A model generated the notes under the pieces. The model had not been told where the DNA came from. It did not search any database and saw only the letters and a list, made by a program, of their open reading frames with translations. Below are positions 49,301 to 57,040 of a stretch of DNA of 64,000 bases, piece after piece. This stretch comes from Zizania palustris. Lineage: Eukaryota; Streptophyta; Magnoliopsida; Poales; Poaceae. Positions within the stretch are counted from its first letter, which is position 1; every line of letters starts with the position of its first letter. Both the position numbers and the translations under genes were made by a program. The stretch covers positions 1 through 64,000 of the forward strand of contig JAAALK010000549.1 of NCBI GenBank assembly GCA_019279435.1. Direction: 5' to 3'.

Positions 49301-52300
49301 CTCATCAGTGGTCACTGGGGTGATGGCGTAGAGGTCTCCACCCGCGATTGCGCCTCCACGGTTGGCGGCGCATTGTTAGCCTCTCTAATGGCCCTCTCGG
49401 AGTCGGAAGCGGCTCGCAATAGAGGGAGCTCAGCTAGGGTTTGGCCGGTGGCGGTGTCTCCCTTCCCTCTAGCCGCTCCACCCTCTGTACTGAGCCACCA
49501 AGTCCAATTCCCTCCTCCCCTTGCGCTTCTACCCCTCCAACTGGCGATGGTGACGGCGCGGTGAAGAAGCCTGTCATACCGTAGGGTAAAGTCGATGGTA
49601 GGAGCAAAGGAGGAATTAAATAATTCCTTCTGCTTAGTTTATTCCAAAACCCTTAAGTGGTACTTATAGCCCTAATACAATCTAATCTGATATCCTTATC
49701 TCTATCTTTAAAACAGAAATAATATTAACTAACTAATCTTATCTTAATCTAACTAATCCTATATAACTAATTGTGTTGCTGCACATAACATTCTCTCCCT
49801 CCCTTGGAAATCGGCTCGTCCTCGAGCTGAAAATCGGATAAGATGACATCCACTGCCTAAAGAATTGATTTCCGTGTACACAAAACAAGGTGTGCGTAGC
49901 TATTTACTCCTTGAACAGTTTGGATCATGTGTGACAGATCTGCATCTTTTGTGGCTTGATCCCATGTGGGCAGATCGATGGCGCAATCTTGGAAACCGAG
50001 GCGTCGGGCAAAAAAGACTTGTGGGGAGACCCGACGGACTCTGGCACGCCGACCGGCGGTTTGCAGCGGCAGCGAGCGCGCGTGGCAGGCGGGACCTCCA
50101 GCGCGTCCTCGTCCTGACCCCACAGAGCGCGGGTGGCGGTTACGGCGGCACCGAGCGCACGTGGCGGGCGGGACCTCCAGCGCGTCCTCGTCCTGACCCC
50201 ACAGAGCGCGGCAGCGGTTACGGCGGCACCGAGCGCACGTGGCGGGCGGGACCTCCAGCGCGTCCTTGTCCCGACCCCATAGAGCGTGGCACCCGCCCCC
50301 TCCGTCTCGGTCGCAACTGCGCTCGCCGCGTTGACCGAGGGCCTATCCACGCCCGTTGGCTTCACCGCCCCGGGGAAGTCGGCCACCCTCGTGGCCGAGA
50401 AGCTCGACGCCGTGAGGCCCTCCGTCTCAGCCCAGCTGCGCTCGACATGTTTGAACGCGGGTCCGTCCGCGCCCGTCGGCGGGGCCGCCCAGGGAAGCCA
50501 GCCATCCTCGTGGCGGGAATCTCGACGTTGCGAAGCCTATGGAGCTCCACGTCCCGCTCTGCGATGAGCTCGTCGTGCGGTTCAAGAACCAAGGTGGTTG
50601 CGACGAGTTGAGGCCTACGAGCCTGGGTCCTCATAGTCATCTCACTGTCTCGATCTTTGTTGCTGCCGCCCACGTAGCCTCCATCCTTCTCGGGGGTCAG
50701 CGCCCTCGTCATCCGCATGTGAGGCAGCAGTTGGGCGCCAGATCGGCCTCGTCGCAGTTGGAGATGAGGGATCGGGCGGCGGAGCTGGGGGACTGTTGTA
50801 GTCCTCCCGTCGGTGGTCGCGGGGTTACGGCGCAAGGGAAATCCACCAGTGGCTGCTTCTCCATGGTCGACAGCTGCCTGTCGGTGTCTCTGGTGGCCTC
50901 CTGGAGTTGAAGGTGGCTCGCAGCGGAGGTGGGTGACGACGCGGTGGGGGAAACCCATTGCGCCGTGGGGGGAACTCGGCAGCGTGGAGGCCACCGGAGC
51001 CAAGCCTAGGTACGCTCGAAGGTTGGCAACAGCCTGCTGCAAATCTGCATGGGCTTGCATATCTTCCGCCGTTGGGACGAACGCCGTCATGGCTTCATAT
51101 CTTTGGAACCTGGCTGCTTTGATACTAAATTGGTAGGAGCAGAGGAGGAATTAAATAATTCCTTATGCTTAGTTTATTCCATAGCCCTTAAGGGGTACTT
51201 ATAGCCCTAATACAATCTAATCTGATATTATCTCTATCTTTAAAACAAAAATAATCTTAACTAATTTTTTCCTAATCTAACTAATTGCGCTGCTGCACAT
51301 AACACTCGATAGCGTGGAGGCCACCGGAGCCAAACCCAGTTGTGTCGAGATGCCAACGACAGCCTGCTTCAAATCTGCGATGGCTTGCATCCATTCTGCG
51401 GATGGGGCGATCGCTGCCATTGTGTCGGATCTTTGGAACCTGGCTGTGCTCTGATACCAATTGGTAGGAGCAGGAGATGAACTAAATAATTCCTTCTGCT
51501 TGGTTTATTCAATGACCCTTAAGGGATATTTATAATCCTAATACAATCTAATCTACTAATTATCAATCTAAACTATTAATTATCAATCTAATCTGCTATT
51601 TATTATCTAATCTAACTAATTCAATCTAATCTGCACATAATAGGAAGACAGGAAGGACATAGGATACCTGACTGGAGAACAGAGAGTTGGGTACAGTGAC
51701 AGGAAGCTGTTCTGAATTAATCAATTCAGTAGAAGTGAGCCCTATCGCAACCACACGGCCTTCTATTGACCCAGCCTACAATTAAAATTCTACAGTTACT
51801 GGGAGTCGATAACTATAGTTTTAGCAAATCTACAATTACAAAGCATTAAAGAAATAAAATATAAATGCAGTATTTGGTTGGCCACAATTGACAATGTCAA
51901 ACACTAAATATTTTTTAGAGGAACAAGGTAATATCTGACTCACGTAAAACAGGATAATACCTGTCATTGTTCTTTAATTCTCCCACCTTATTTACTGAAA
52001 ATGTTGTATCAATAATTAAGTGCTGAAAGCGCAAATACTGAGAGAAACATTACTGAATTGACAATCATAGCAACTTAGGAGAAGTGCACAATATAGATGT
52101 GATGCTCATAAATGTTTGAGAAGCCCCCTATGTCTGTCTACTTTTCTTGTACTCTTTTACAACCTCTAAACTATCACTAAGTGCTCCTTTCCTGGAAACT
52201 TGTTTTGAATGTCTATAATAACTGAAAATTTTCTTTAGATCTCTAACAACAATATGTATCCCTTGTTTAAGACAAATTCATCCTATGGGCTGACAAGCAT

Positions 52301-54213
52301 GGCTTATCCTGCATGCAAATTATGTTCATTCCATGAAGTAATACTAGTAAATACTATTGCTTGAAAACTTAGCTATACCAAACGTCTGCATAAGTGCATA
52401 TCATCATTTACTATGAATGGTATATGAACAGTTTATTCATACAGCCCCCTAAGCTAATGAAAATTTAAATGTCACAGTATGTACCATTGAGGCATTGACT
52501 TAGTGGGTTTTATGGATAGCTGTTTATTCTAGCAAATACACATCCAACAAATTAATCACATATATGAGAAAGCACCTTTATGTACTCTCCTGGTTTGAAT
52601 GGACTAGAGAACTGTAAGGAGAACCCACTGAGCATATTACCAAGGACATCTCGAGCAGCAAAAGCAGTAGCAACACCTGCATTGTACAGGAACAGAACAG
52701 AGTTTCAGTTGAATTAAAAGTGTCATCCACTGCATTTAAGAGCTATCCATTATTCTGCTCAATAATGGTAGTAGTATTAATGTATTCAGACATTTCAGTT
52801 CATCTATTCTAAGGTGATAAGCCCTAAAAATAAATATGAAACATAGTATAGCATGCTATTCCTCAAAACAGTTACAAAATTACCTCCCACGCCACCAACA
52901 GTTAATATTGACTGAGCAGCTACACCACAAGCCTCAGCAAGAGCCATTACTCCTAGGGCAATCAGTCCTAATGACGAGACCTTATCAAATGCTGATAATT
53001 TGTCTTGATCAATACTTGTGGTATCCTGATTAGTCATAGCTTTAGTGATGAAATTTGTTTTCCACCTATGAAGGAACCATACAAAAGATAGAACAATTGC
53101 ACCCCTCCATGCCTGTGGAAGATAAGCTGATATGCTTGGTGAAGTAAATACAGCCCTAAGGAAGAGGAACCATCAGAATAACAAACATTTCAACAATACA
53201 ATGTCACTTTTTGATCAAGTCGAAACTTATGCAAAAGCACTCATACAAAACAAGTCCAGGACTGTGAGTTGGATATTTCTTTTCGCAAATATTGAAAAAA
53301 TATCGTCAATCTAGAGTGTGCTGGTTTTGTAAGAAGTAGATGCATTACTCAATTGTCATTAATGTAGAATACATACTCCCCCAATTGCAATATAAAAGGA
53401 CAAACTTCTCTCGGAAATGTTAAATAGATCCTTACATTTCTGAAAATGCCATAAATGTGATAAGGTATTTGCAGGATCTTCCAATGCACTCCAGAGGCTA
53501 GTTTCATATGAAACATCATTCTTAGTTGACTTTCCCAATAGTGCTGATATAGGACTTTGTGATGCATACTTGTGAATCTTCCTGAACATAATAGGCATGA
53601 GAAACCAAGCTGTTGCTGTACCAAAGATCGTCCCACCAAGTGGAACCACCACCTTTTCTAGATTTGGATTTGCATCAAAGAACTGTTGTACATGAGGTGT
53701 AATTGCATCAGTCAGCTCCTTAACTTTCTTGCCTGCAGCACTGGTAGCATCTAAAGTAGACTTCCGAGTATTATCCAAGATATCAATCCAAGCACTACTA
53801 CCAGCAGCTGAAGTTCCAAGCTCAATGGTTTCTGTGGAAGGTACATTTGAGACAGTATTCTGTGAAACATCTGTCTTAATCCCAGTGTCTGAGGAGTATC
53901 CTCGGCAGATGCTTGACGTGCCTAACAATCCTGGCAACGCATTAAATCTAGGCTTTGAAGTAACCAACCTGTTAGGGTTCATATGAGCTGAAAGCGGCAT
54001 CCTACTGATCATTGACACACCACCATTAACTGGAGAATAGCATTCCACTCCCTTGATCTGGCTAAGAATGGAAGTGTTTGAGTGCTTAGTACATCTGCTG
54101 AACCACCTCAAAGAATAACCAGAAGATACAGACCATGCAACATATGTCTCCATGAGATTCTGACTAGCGGCTGCTCGACACGATCGACGAAGAGTTGCTG
54201 CTATCACATACAT
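28344..54213 (-). CDS. MSL1-like: MSL1-type mechanosensitive ion channel (MscS family), organellar; frameshifted in exon 1 of the CDS
   Basis: MscS-like channel that relieves membrane tension or ion imbalance in an organelle; AtMSL1 is mitochondrial. Coding exons: 53436-54213, 52884-53155, 52576-52676, 51668-51775, 28853-29071, 28344-28448, all with GT-AG introns and matching phases. The start ATG at 54211-54213 opens MYVIAATLRRSCRAA, an arginine-rich presequence. Family hallmarks: FLMPIMFRKIHKYASQS, a transmembrane run GAIVLSFVWFLHRWK, the pore-lining stretch AEACGVAAQSILTVGGVG joined to GVATAFAARDVLGNMLSG, the beta domain AGSIEGRVVAIGL and VPNSLFSSQ, then VIVNKSRAQWR. The total is about 527 residues and stops soon after the cytoplasmic domain, like MSL1 and unlike the longer plastid MSL2/3. 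One base is missing at about 53468-53470, shifting the frame before the exon end. Intron 4 of the CDS is 22.6 kb. The product may be lost or the base may be an assembly error. Confidence 0.9.
29480..29915 (+). mobile_element. Solo LTR, 436 bp, in the MSL1-like intron
   Basis: Starts tgtcacggg, ends ggtgaca, flanked on both sides by caatg (29475-29479 and 29916-29920). A TATA box (cctatataaatag) lies near 29714. There is no internal region, so it is a solo LTR left by recombination between two LTRs. Confidence 0.9.
29921..30233. other. Remnant of original intron sequence
   Basis: Between the solo LTR duplication and the GGAAG duplication of the composite element. AT-rich, no feature seen. Confidence 0.6.
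30239..30361 (-). repeat. Leftmost (3') LTR of the composite element
   Basis: tggtaggagcagg to gcacataaca; about 123 bp, shorter than its sisters by loss of part of the taatctaa-rich stretch. Confidence 0.85.
30296..30505 (-). pseudogene. Remnant C-terminus of a chromovirus pol in the composite element
   Basis: A minus-strand frame ending through the polypurine tract into the LTR reads YAYPDFQLEDELIFEGGRD. This is the usual tail after a gypsy chromodomain. The nested copy has the matching SDFQLEDEPISKGGRE near 49795-49840. It shows that the non-autonomous family descends from a chromovirus. Confidence 0.6.
30544..31404. mobile_element. Non-autonomous hAT element, 861 bp
   Basis: Ends CATAGTTATTAAGGCG and, inverted, CATACTTATCAAGGCG; 8-bp duplication agtagaag at 30536-30543 and 31405-31412. 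Unit B of the host element (48640-48655) shows the empty site. The interior has an AT-rich half, then a C-rich half with a 61-bp direct duplication (30927 and 30988). No transposase remains. Several open frames in the C-rich half are low-complexity. Confidence 0.88.
31989..32189 (+). repeat. 5' LTR of C1
   Basis: tgttagacagcc to tttcttaca, 201 bp, with a TATA-like ctataaatg near 32121. Confidence 0.92.
32289..33785 (+). pseudogene. C1 gag and start of protease, broken
   Basis: ATG at 32289 opens MASNAPAAPADDV and stops after about 39 codons; gag continues in other frames, reaching a long frame from 32961 (LNERFTALGLHLR, then a glycine/arginine-rich nucleic-acid-binding stretch). Protease follows with FFDTGATHNMTSD near 33645. 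It breaks off at about 33785, where C2 sequence begins. The glycine-rich stretch takes the place of a clear zinc knuckle, as in Ale-type elements. Confidence 0.82.
33985..34743 (+). pseudogene. C2 gag
   Basis: A frame open from further left reaches recognisable gag at about 33985: GGWPTLTKTNYTEWSMIM, then EKLFRCIHGRYKQIARSIES, an acidic/basic linker and a CCHC knuckle CHNCGKIGHWARDC before TAG at 34741. The gag core looks complete; the upstream part of the frame belongs partly to C1. Confidence 0.83.
34795..37339 (+). pseudogene. C2 pol: protease, integrase, partial RT
   Basis: Protease FLDTGATHHMTGR near 34935; integrase with HERFGHLNFEALKQL, HGDLCGPM, NNGGEFMAAEF and PQQNGVVERRNQT. A 168-bp tandem duplication (36238-36404, 36405-36574) lies in the linker. 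RT starts near 36830 (WVFKLKKDEAGV); a TAG at about 37000 interrupts it, and after LYGLRQTPRAWND the frame jumps from QQSAHEA straight to EVFKTKMKVTFQMSDLG. The segment with the catalytic YVDD is deleted. Confidence 0.85.
36238..36574 (+). repeat. 168-bp tandem duplication in C2 pol
   Basis: Two copies starting at tcgtcgagtaygtctacttc, with a few substitutions between them, encode a proline/serine-rich linker after integrase. Confidence 0.88.
37716..38840 (+). mobile_element. Deleted hAT element with transposase start, in C2
   Basis: Perfect 16-bp ends CATGGTTGTCACGGCG; 8-bp duplication gcgaccac at 37708-37715 and 38841-38848. Both ends carry gcgcctaggcg palindromes. The ends match the family of 30544-31404. 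A plus-strand frame from ATG 38515 reads MADAGEGSGAL ... DPKRKAKSKDPGW, the N-terminus of plant hAT transposases just before the BED zinc finger, then breaks off. 37940-38510 is leader-like, with repeated cctcccctgctccctcgcc words. Confidence 0.9.
38515..38666 (+). pseudogene. hAT transposase N-terminal fragment
   Basis: About 50 codons. The KSKDPGW word is typical of the region directly before the BED finger (usually followed by K-Y-x-x-W). Here TCVKLYFACVV and a stop follow, so the finger and catalytic domain are gone. Confidence 0.65.
39321..39727 (+). repeat. 3' LTR of C2
   Basis: Starts tgagaggataag after an aggggga-type tract, contains four or five imperfect copies of catcttagactagcatcttt (39430-39560), a TATA-like cctataaatatg near 39581, and ends gatcgtca. 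Confidence 0.82.
39728..41525 (+). pseudogene. C1 integrase and start of RT
   Basis: Resumes in the pre-integrase region (CDNSGPLYPLQL, then HLGHPSYEALSKL, CHVCQLSRHTRLP). The integrase core follows: YCDLWTS, QGDNGREFDN, CPYTSPQNGKAEH. A stop at 40330 and later stops break it. RT begins near 41150 (WVFKHKFKADGS, FSPVVKPATVRTV, LDVDNAFLHG) and is cut at 41525 by C3. About 60 residues between protease and this segment are missing. Confidence 0.85.
41526..41662 (-). repeat. 3' LTR of C3
   Basis: 137 bp, identical to the other LTR as far as I can see. Confidence 0.93.
41675..46042 (-). pseudogene. C3 gag-pol polyprotein, recent but broken
   Basis: ATG at 46040-46042 opens MTTPSGSSTSDDV. Gag (YSNWKAFFTALCAKYGL), a glycine/arginine-rich basic region, protease WVMDSGATSHMSSND, integrase (HSRLGHPAPTVL, VHCDVWTS, ADNGTEFLNS, YTSAQNGKAER) are in one frame to about 43860. 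There a short deletion between YQLLH and LRVFGC shifts the frame. RT follows at 43517-42486 with LLLYVDDIILTASS. A second deletion after RIHELF removes about 18 residues and shifts the frame again. RNaseH (DWAGCPDTRRSTSGY, SSAEAEYRA, YCDNVSAVY) is open to 41675. All domains exist but not in one frame. Confidence 0.9.
46223..46359 (-). repeat. 5' LTR of C3
   Basis: 137 bp, tgaaaagtgagc to tatcctaaca on the plus strand. Confidence 0.93.
46365..47496 (+). pseudogene. C1 end of RT and RNaseH
   Basis: Continues the RT frame across C3: YVCRLNRSLYGLKQAP, then LLLYVDDIVLTASS with the catalytic YVDD intact. A one-base frameshift near 46680 (t-run) moves the rest into another frame, which is open to the end: GWAGCPDTRRSTSGY-type RNaseH with DWAGC, SNAEAEYRA and YCDNVSAIY. 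It ends at TAG 47494-47496, just inside the 3' LTR. Confidence 0.85.
47491..47691 (+). repeat. 3' LTR of C1
   Basis: Same 201 bp as the 5' LTR with four substitutions (about 2 per cent). Confidence 0.92.
48312..48485 (-). repeat. Middle LTR of the composite element
   Basis: tggtaggagcaga to gtacataaca, 174 bp, shared by both units. A primer site (ctctgataccaaat) lies at its left and internal sequence resumes at its right. Confidence 0.85.
48525..49160 (-). other. Conserved internal frame of the composite element, unit B
   Basis: Open frame of about 211 codons in the sense orientation of the element. Unit A has the same frame at 31491-31967, sharing words such as RRGGPT/RHGGPT, MLVHL, HVAHA.GVQA, RLVRVL and FFVLQPC. 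No domain is recognised. Retained frame in two diverged copies could mean past selection or chance in GC-rich DNA. Confidence 0.4.
50060..50290. repeat. Tandem repeat, 78-79 bp, three copies
   Basis: gggacctccagcgcgtcct begins at 50091, 50170 and 50248 within the nested non-autonomous element. Confidence 0.85.
50362..51090 (-). other. Gag-like open frame of the nested element
   Basis: An ATG about 35 bases inside the primer site opens MTAFVPTAEDMQAHADLQQAV and runs 242 codons. The corresponding starts in unit B (MAAIAPSAEWMQAIADLKQAV, near 51413) and unit A (MTTITPSVELMQAIADLK then stop, near 48275) agree in spacing and sequence, followed by LGLAPVASTL. This looks like a retained gag N-terminus; function unknown. 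Confidence 0.5.
51462..51642 (-). repeat. Rightmost (5') LTR of the composite element
   Basis: tggtaggagcagg to gcacataata, 181 bp; the terminal CA is changed to TA on the plus strand. The primer site ctctgataccaa lies at its left. Confidence 0.85.
51776..52575 (-). other. MSL1-like intron, 800 bp
   Basis: Donor GTGCTT at 52575-52574, acceptor TGTAG at 51776-51777. No insertion recognised. AT-rich. Confidence 0.8.
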
Positions 54214-54265
54214 TGTCTGCTGCTTCAAAACCAACTTAAACTTGAGGTGTAGTCCACAGAAGTGC

Positions 54266-54283
54266 TCAATAATCAGGGTGCAT
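54266..54283 (-). other. Short upstream ORF in the MSL1-like 5' UTR
   Basis: ATG at 54281-54283 encodes MHPDY then TGA, 53 bases before the main ATG in the same exon (exon start 54305). It may reduce translation of the main frame; this is inference. Confidence 0.6.
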
Positions 54284-54743
54284 AGAGCCAGAGACAATAG
54301 TAGTCCTAAAAACATGATATTTGATTAATCCACATTTCAAACATTATGGAGTACTAGTTGAGTGTCCATGTGTTACTTACAACGGAAAAAAATACAGCAT
54401 TAAAAGATTACCGTGCAAATAATCTAAATAACTTAAAAAATGTATAATATTAAAGGACAGCATGCAAAGAAACCATGATCAACTTTACCGATGCAATGCA
54501 AGTATATGCAATGCATTTTCATGATGAAGAATAGATAACCAAAACCTATATTGTAGGTGTGGGTCAAACTATGTGGCATGGTAAAAAATGTCTCAATTTA
54601 AATCCTCAAAGGAAGCCATCTTGTAAGTATTATATTTAATTCATGAGAGCACGGTAAGTATTATATACTTCAACATCAATAAGAGATATATACATTTATT
54701 TGGCTGATCTCAAATCTAATGAGTACTGACAACATTCTAATCT

Positions 54744-54744
<1 letters not shown>

Positions 54745-54781
<37 letters not shown>
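54745..54781. repeat. TA dinucleotide microsatellite
   Basis: About 18 uninterrupted TA units. Confidence 0.95.
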
Positions 54782-54783
<2 letters not shown>

Positions 54784-55145
54784 CTTTTGTGTTACTATAT
54801 ATATTGCCCTCCCCTATGCTACTGGTGCCCCCGATCCCCTGCCACCGGCGCCCTCCACCTGTGTCGCCTCTAGATCTGGTGCTGGTGCCGTACTTGTGGG
54901 TGCACGTGTCAGAGTATCACGAGTGGATGCAGAATCCGGCGCTGCCTGTCCAAGAAGGCCAAGATGCAACCGCTGGCGGTCAGAGTACCAGAATACGTGA
55001 ATTGCATCAACTAATCGGGTTCCAATTTCTAAAGATCGAACAGACAAAAGTGTGGCACAGACCACAATGGATTCTCCTTATGGAATCTATATAAGAGCTC
55101 TTTTGGAGATGCTTTTAGGAGACTACTAGCACCCCAAATTCTTAA

Positions 55146-55334
55146 GGGCGTGTTTGGTAAAACTCCGGATCCTGAAATCCATACTGAAGTTAGAGTAAAG
55201 TACTTAAATCTAACTAGACCATGCTTCAATACTCCAGTTCATTTTTCTGGAGTGCTCTAAATGGAATCCACTCCTAAAAAAAGTGTTTGACTTAGACTCC
55301 AACTCCACAAGACAAAGCTCAGCCAAATGTACCC
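55146..55334. mobile_element. Tourist-like MITE (PIF/Harbinger type)
   Basis: Ends GGGCGTGTTTGGT and, inverted, GGGTACATTTGGCT; flanked by taa (55143-55145 and 55335-55337), the three-base target typical of PIF/Harbinger. 189 bp, no coding capacity. Confidence 0.75.
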
Positions 55335-55647
55335 TAAATCAGCACCACTAAAGGCTAGAATTGGCAAACACAATCGGAACAAGGTGGAGCCACATGGGTC
55401 ATTTCGGAGTCCAATTCAAACTACCAATGACCACTCCCAACTCGATCCAAAAGCAGCACAAGCATAAACCCTTGGAAAATGCTACATTGAAGTGCTGAAC
55501 CGAGAAGGCTGTAGTGAGAGCGAACGTGGCACCTAGAAGCCGTACAGAGAACAACGTCGTGTGAATCGAAGCTACCAAACGAACAAAGCATAGCTTCTAC
55601 GAGGGGTGGCGCCACTAAACTGGGAGCGCGGGAGGGTTGAAGCTTAC

Positions 55648-55930
55648 GCTTCTCTCGAGGCGGAGGCGCCGAGGCCTGGTCCGCGGCGCTTCCGACGCCC
55701 AGCCTGGACTCCTGGAGGGTGGAGTAGGGAGCAGGTGCGCGAGGTACGAGCTCTCGATGGTGACGGGCTCCGCTTGTGATTTGCTTGTGCTTTTCGGCTT
55801 TTCTTGCGGGAGGAGGAAACGGCGGCGGCGTGGTGACTCCGCGAGTGAGACGTGCGGCGCGTGTGACGTACGGTCTTCTAGTTCTAGGCCTCCGGTTTCC
55901 GAAACAGAATTACAAGGTTAAGCATTTTAT
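55648..55930 (-). other. 5' UTR exon of the MSL1-like gene (outer end approximate)
   Basis: GC-rich leader-like sequence on the minus strand ending in AGC|GTAAGC, a good donor at 55646-55647. The matching acceptor is TTTTTAG before 54305, giving a 1.34-kb leader intron. The outer boundary near 55930 is only a guess from base composition. Confidence 0.5.
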
Positions 55931-55959
55931 GGCCGTATTACATACCTCCGTTTGCTCCG

Positions 55960-57040
55960 ATTAAAAGCTTTAAGGCCCAGTAGGATGTCTGGCTGGTCGC
56001 TGGCAGTGGATTAAAAAAAATGATACGTTTTTAAAACAAATTTAAAATACGGTATATGCTTTTGAACAAATACAAAACTATCTTGAACTATCGATTTAGG
56101 GTGCCTTATATTGACACTTCATCGATCAATCAATCTAGATTGTATAGGTTGATTGGACGAATTGAGCACTATTTTGACAGAGTTTGTTGGTGTTTCAAAC
56201 GCCAAGCCAATAGAGTGTTGGATTCGCCCGATTAACACCACCGATCCCATGATCTATTGACCAATGAAACGTTGATTTAGTGCTCCGTCGGTGTTTTATA
56301 TGTCGACAACATAGCACTAGAGCCCCCGATTAACCTAGATTGTCCAATGAAGTGTCGATCTATGACCTATCAGCACTTGAAATGTTGATAGACGATTAGT
56401 TCTGTAATTTTTTCTTTTTCAAAATCGTGTACCAAATTATTTATTTATTTTTTAGAAAAAATGTATCATTTCAAAAAAACACTGGCAGTGACCTCGCGGT
56501 GTCAACCAGCATCGCATATTCGCGTAGCCCAGCTTGGCATGGCGGGCGGCGCGGCGCGGGCCGGCACGTCCGACGCGTGCTCGCCATGGCAGCGCGCAAG
56601 TCAGTTGTCGGCTGCCCCTCTGCCTCTAGAGCCCCATGCCTCCACCGGTAACCGCACAGTGGCGCCACTACCGGCACCGTCGTCGGCGACGAGGATCGCC
56701 ATCCTAATCTCTTGTATTATTAATTGCAAATACCACGGCATTATCACTCCGGCTAGCGATTTGTGTTCTTCCATTTACATTTGCACTGACTATCATGTGG
56801 CGCTCCGCTTCCCTTATCTTTGCTCTTCTGTAACGTTCAAGATCTTCTGATCCGGGGGCTCCTATGCAAAATATAACTCACAAGTCACTAGAGAAACATT
56901 ACCAAATACAACACCTTTGGAGATAAACGAAACGATTCGCTCAGATCCCAGGAAAAAAGAAACACCATGGATGCGACATCGTGGTAGAGTACAATGTAAT
57001 GAGCAAAACCCATATAAATACGTAAGGGTGGTGTACCGAC
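55960..57040. other. Intergenic between the MSL1-like gene and the small gene
   Basis: 56100-56400 has loosely repeated words (gattgaccgatgaa, tgttgat). 56460-56700 is GC-rich with short open frames. Nothing recognised. Confidence 0.4.

Larger units (their letters stand above)
49596..51304 (-). mobile_element. Nested copy of the same non-autonomous family in unit B
   Basis: 3' LTR 49596-49790, polypurine tract AAGGGAGGGAGAGAA at its right, internal 49791-51130, degenerate primer site left of 5' LTR 51131-51304. Target duplication gtcga (49591-49595) and ctcga (51305-51309), one mismatch; unit A at 48155-48165 has the undisturbed actcgacagcg. A family member thus jumped into another member. 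Confidence 0.85.
30239..51642 (-). mobile_element. Composite non-autonomous gypsy-derived LTR element (LTR-internal-LTR-internal-LTR)
   Basis: Three LTRs of one family lie at 30239-30361, 48312-48485 and 51462-51642, in minus orientation. Primer sites (rc of ctctgataccaat) lie directly left of the two right-hand LTRs, and a polypurine tract (AGGGAGGGAGAGAT) lies right of the leftmost. The whole is flanked by ggaag at 30234-30238 and 51643-51647. The two internal units are homologous, for example 31412-31560 with 48655-48800. Internal DNA codes for no complete gag-pol, so it is a large non-autonomous derivative. The right end lies 25 bases from the 5' splice site of the host intron. Confidence 0.82.
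29072..51667 (-). other. 22.6-kb intron of the MSL1-like gene
   Basis: Donor GTATCC follows SLFSSQ at 51668; acceptor TTTGCAG precedes VIVNKSRAQW at 29071. Both flanking exons are in phase 0. Removing the composite LTR element (30239-51642 plus one 5-bp duplication) and the solo LTR (29480-29915 plus one duplication) leaves an ancestral intron of about 746 bp. Confidence 0.9.
54306..55647 (-). other. Leader intron of the MSL1-like gene
   Basis: 1.34 kb. Contains a TA microsatellite (about 54745-54781), a GC-rich stretch near 54810-54960 that could be a captured gene fragment, and a Tourist-like MITE at 55146-55334. Confidence 0.55.

Noticed and set aside
53729..53986. Plus-strand frame inside the MSL1-like exon
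   Set aside because: Shadow of a well-supported coding exon.
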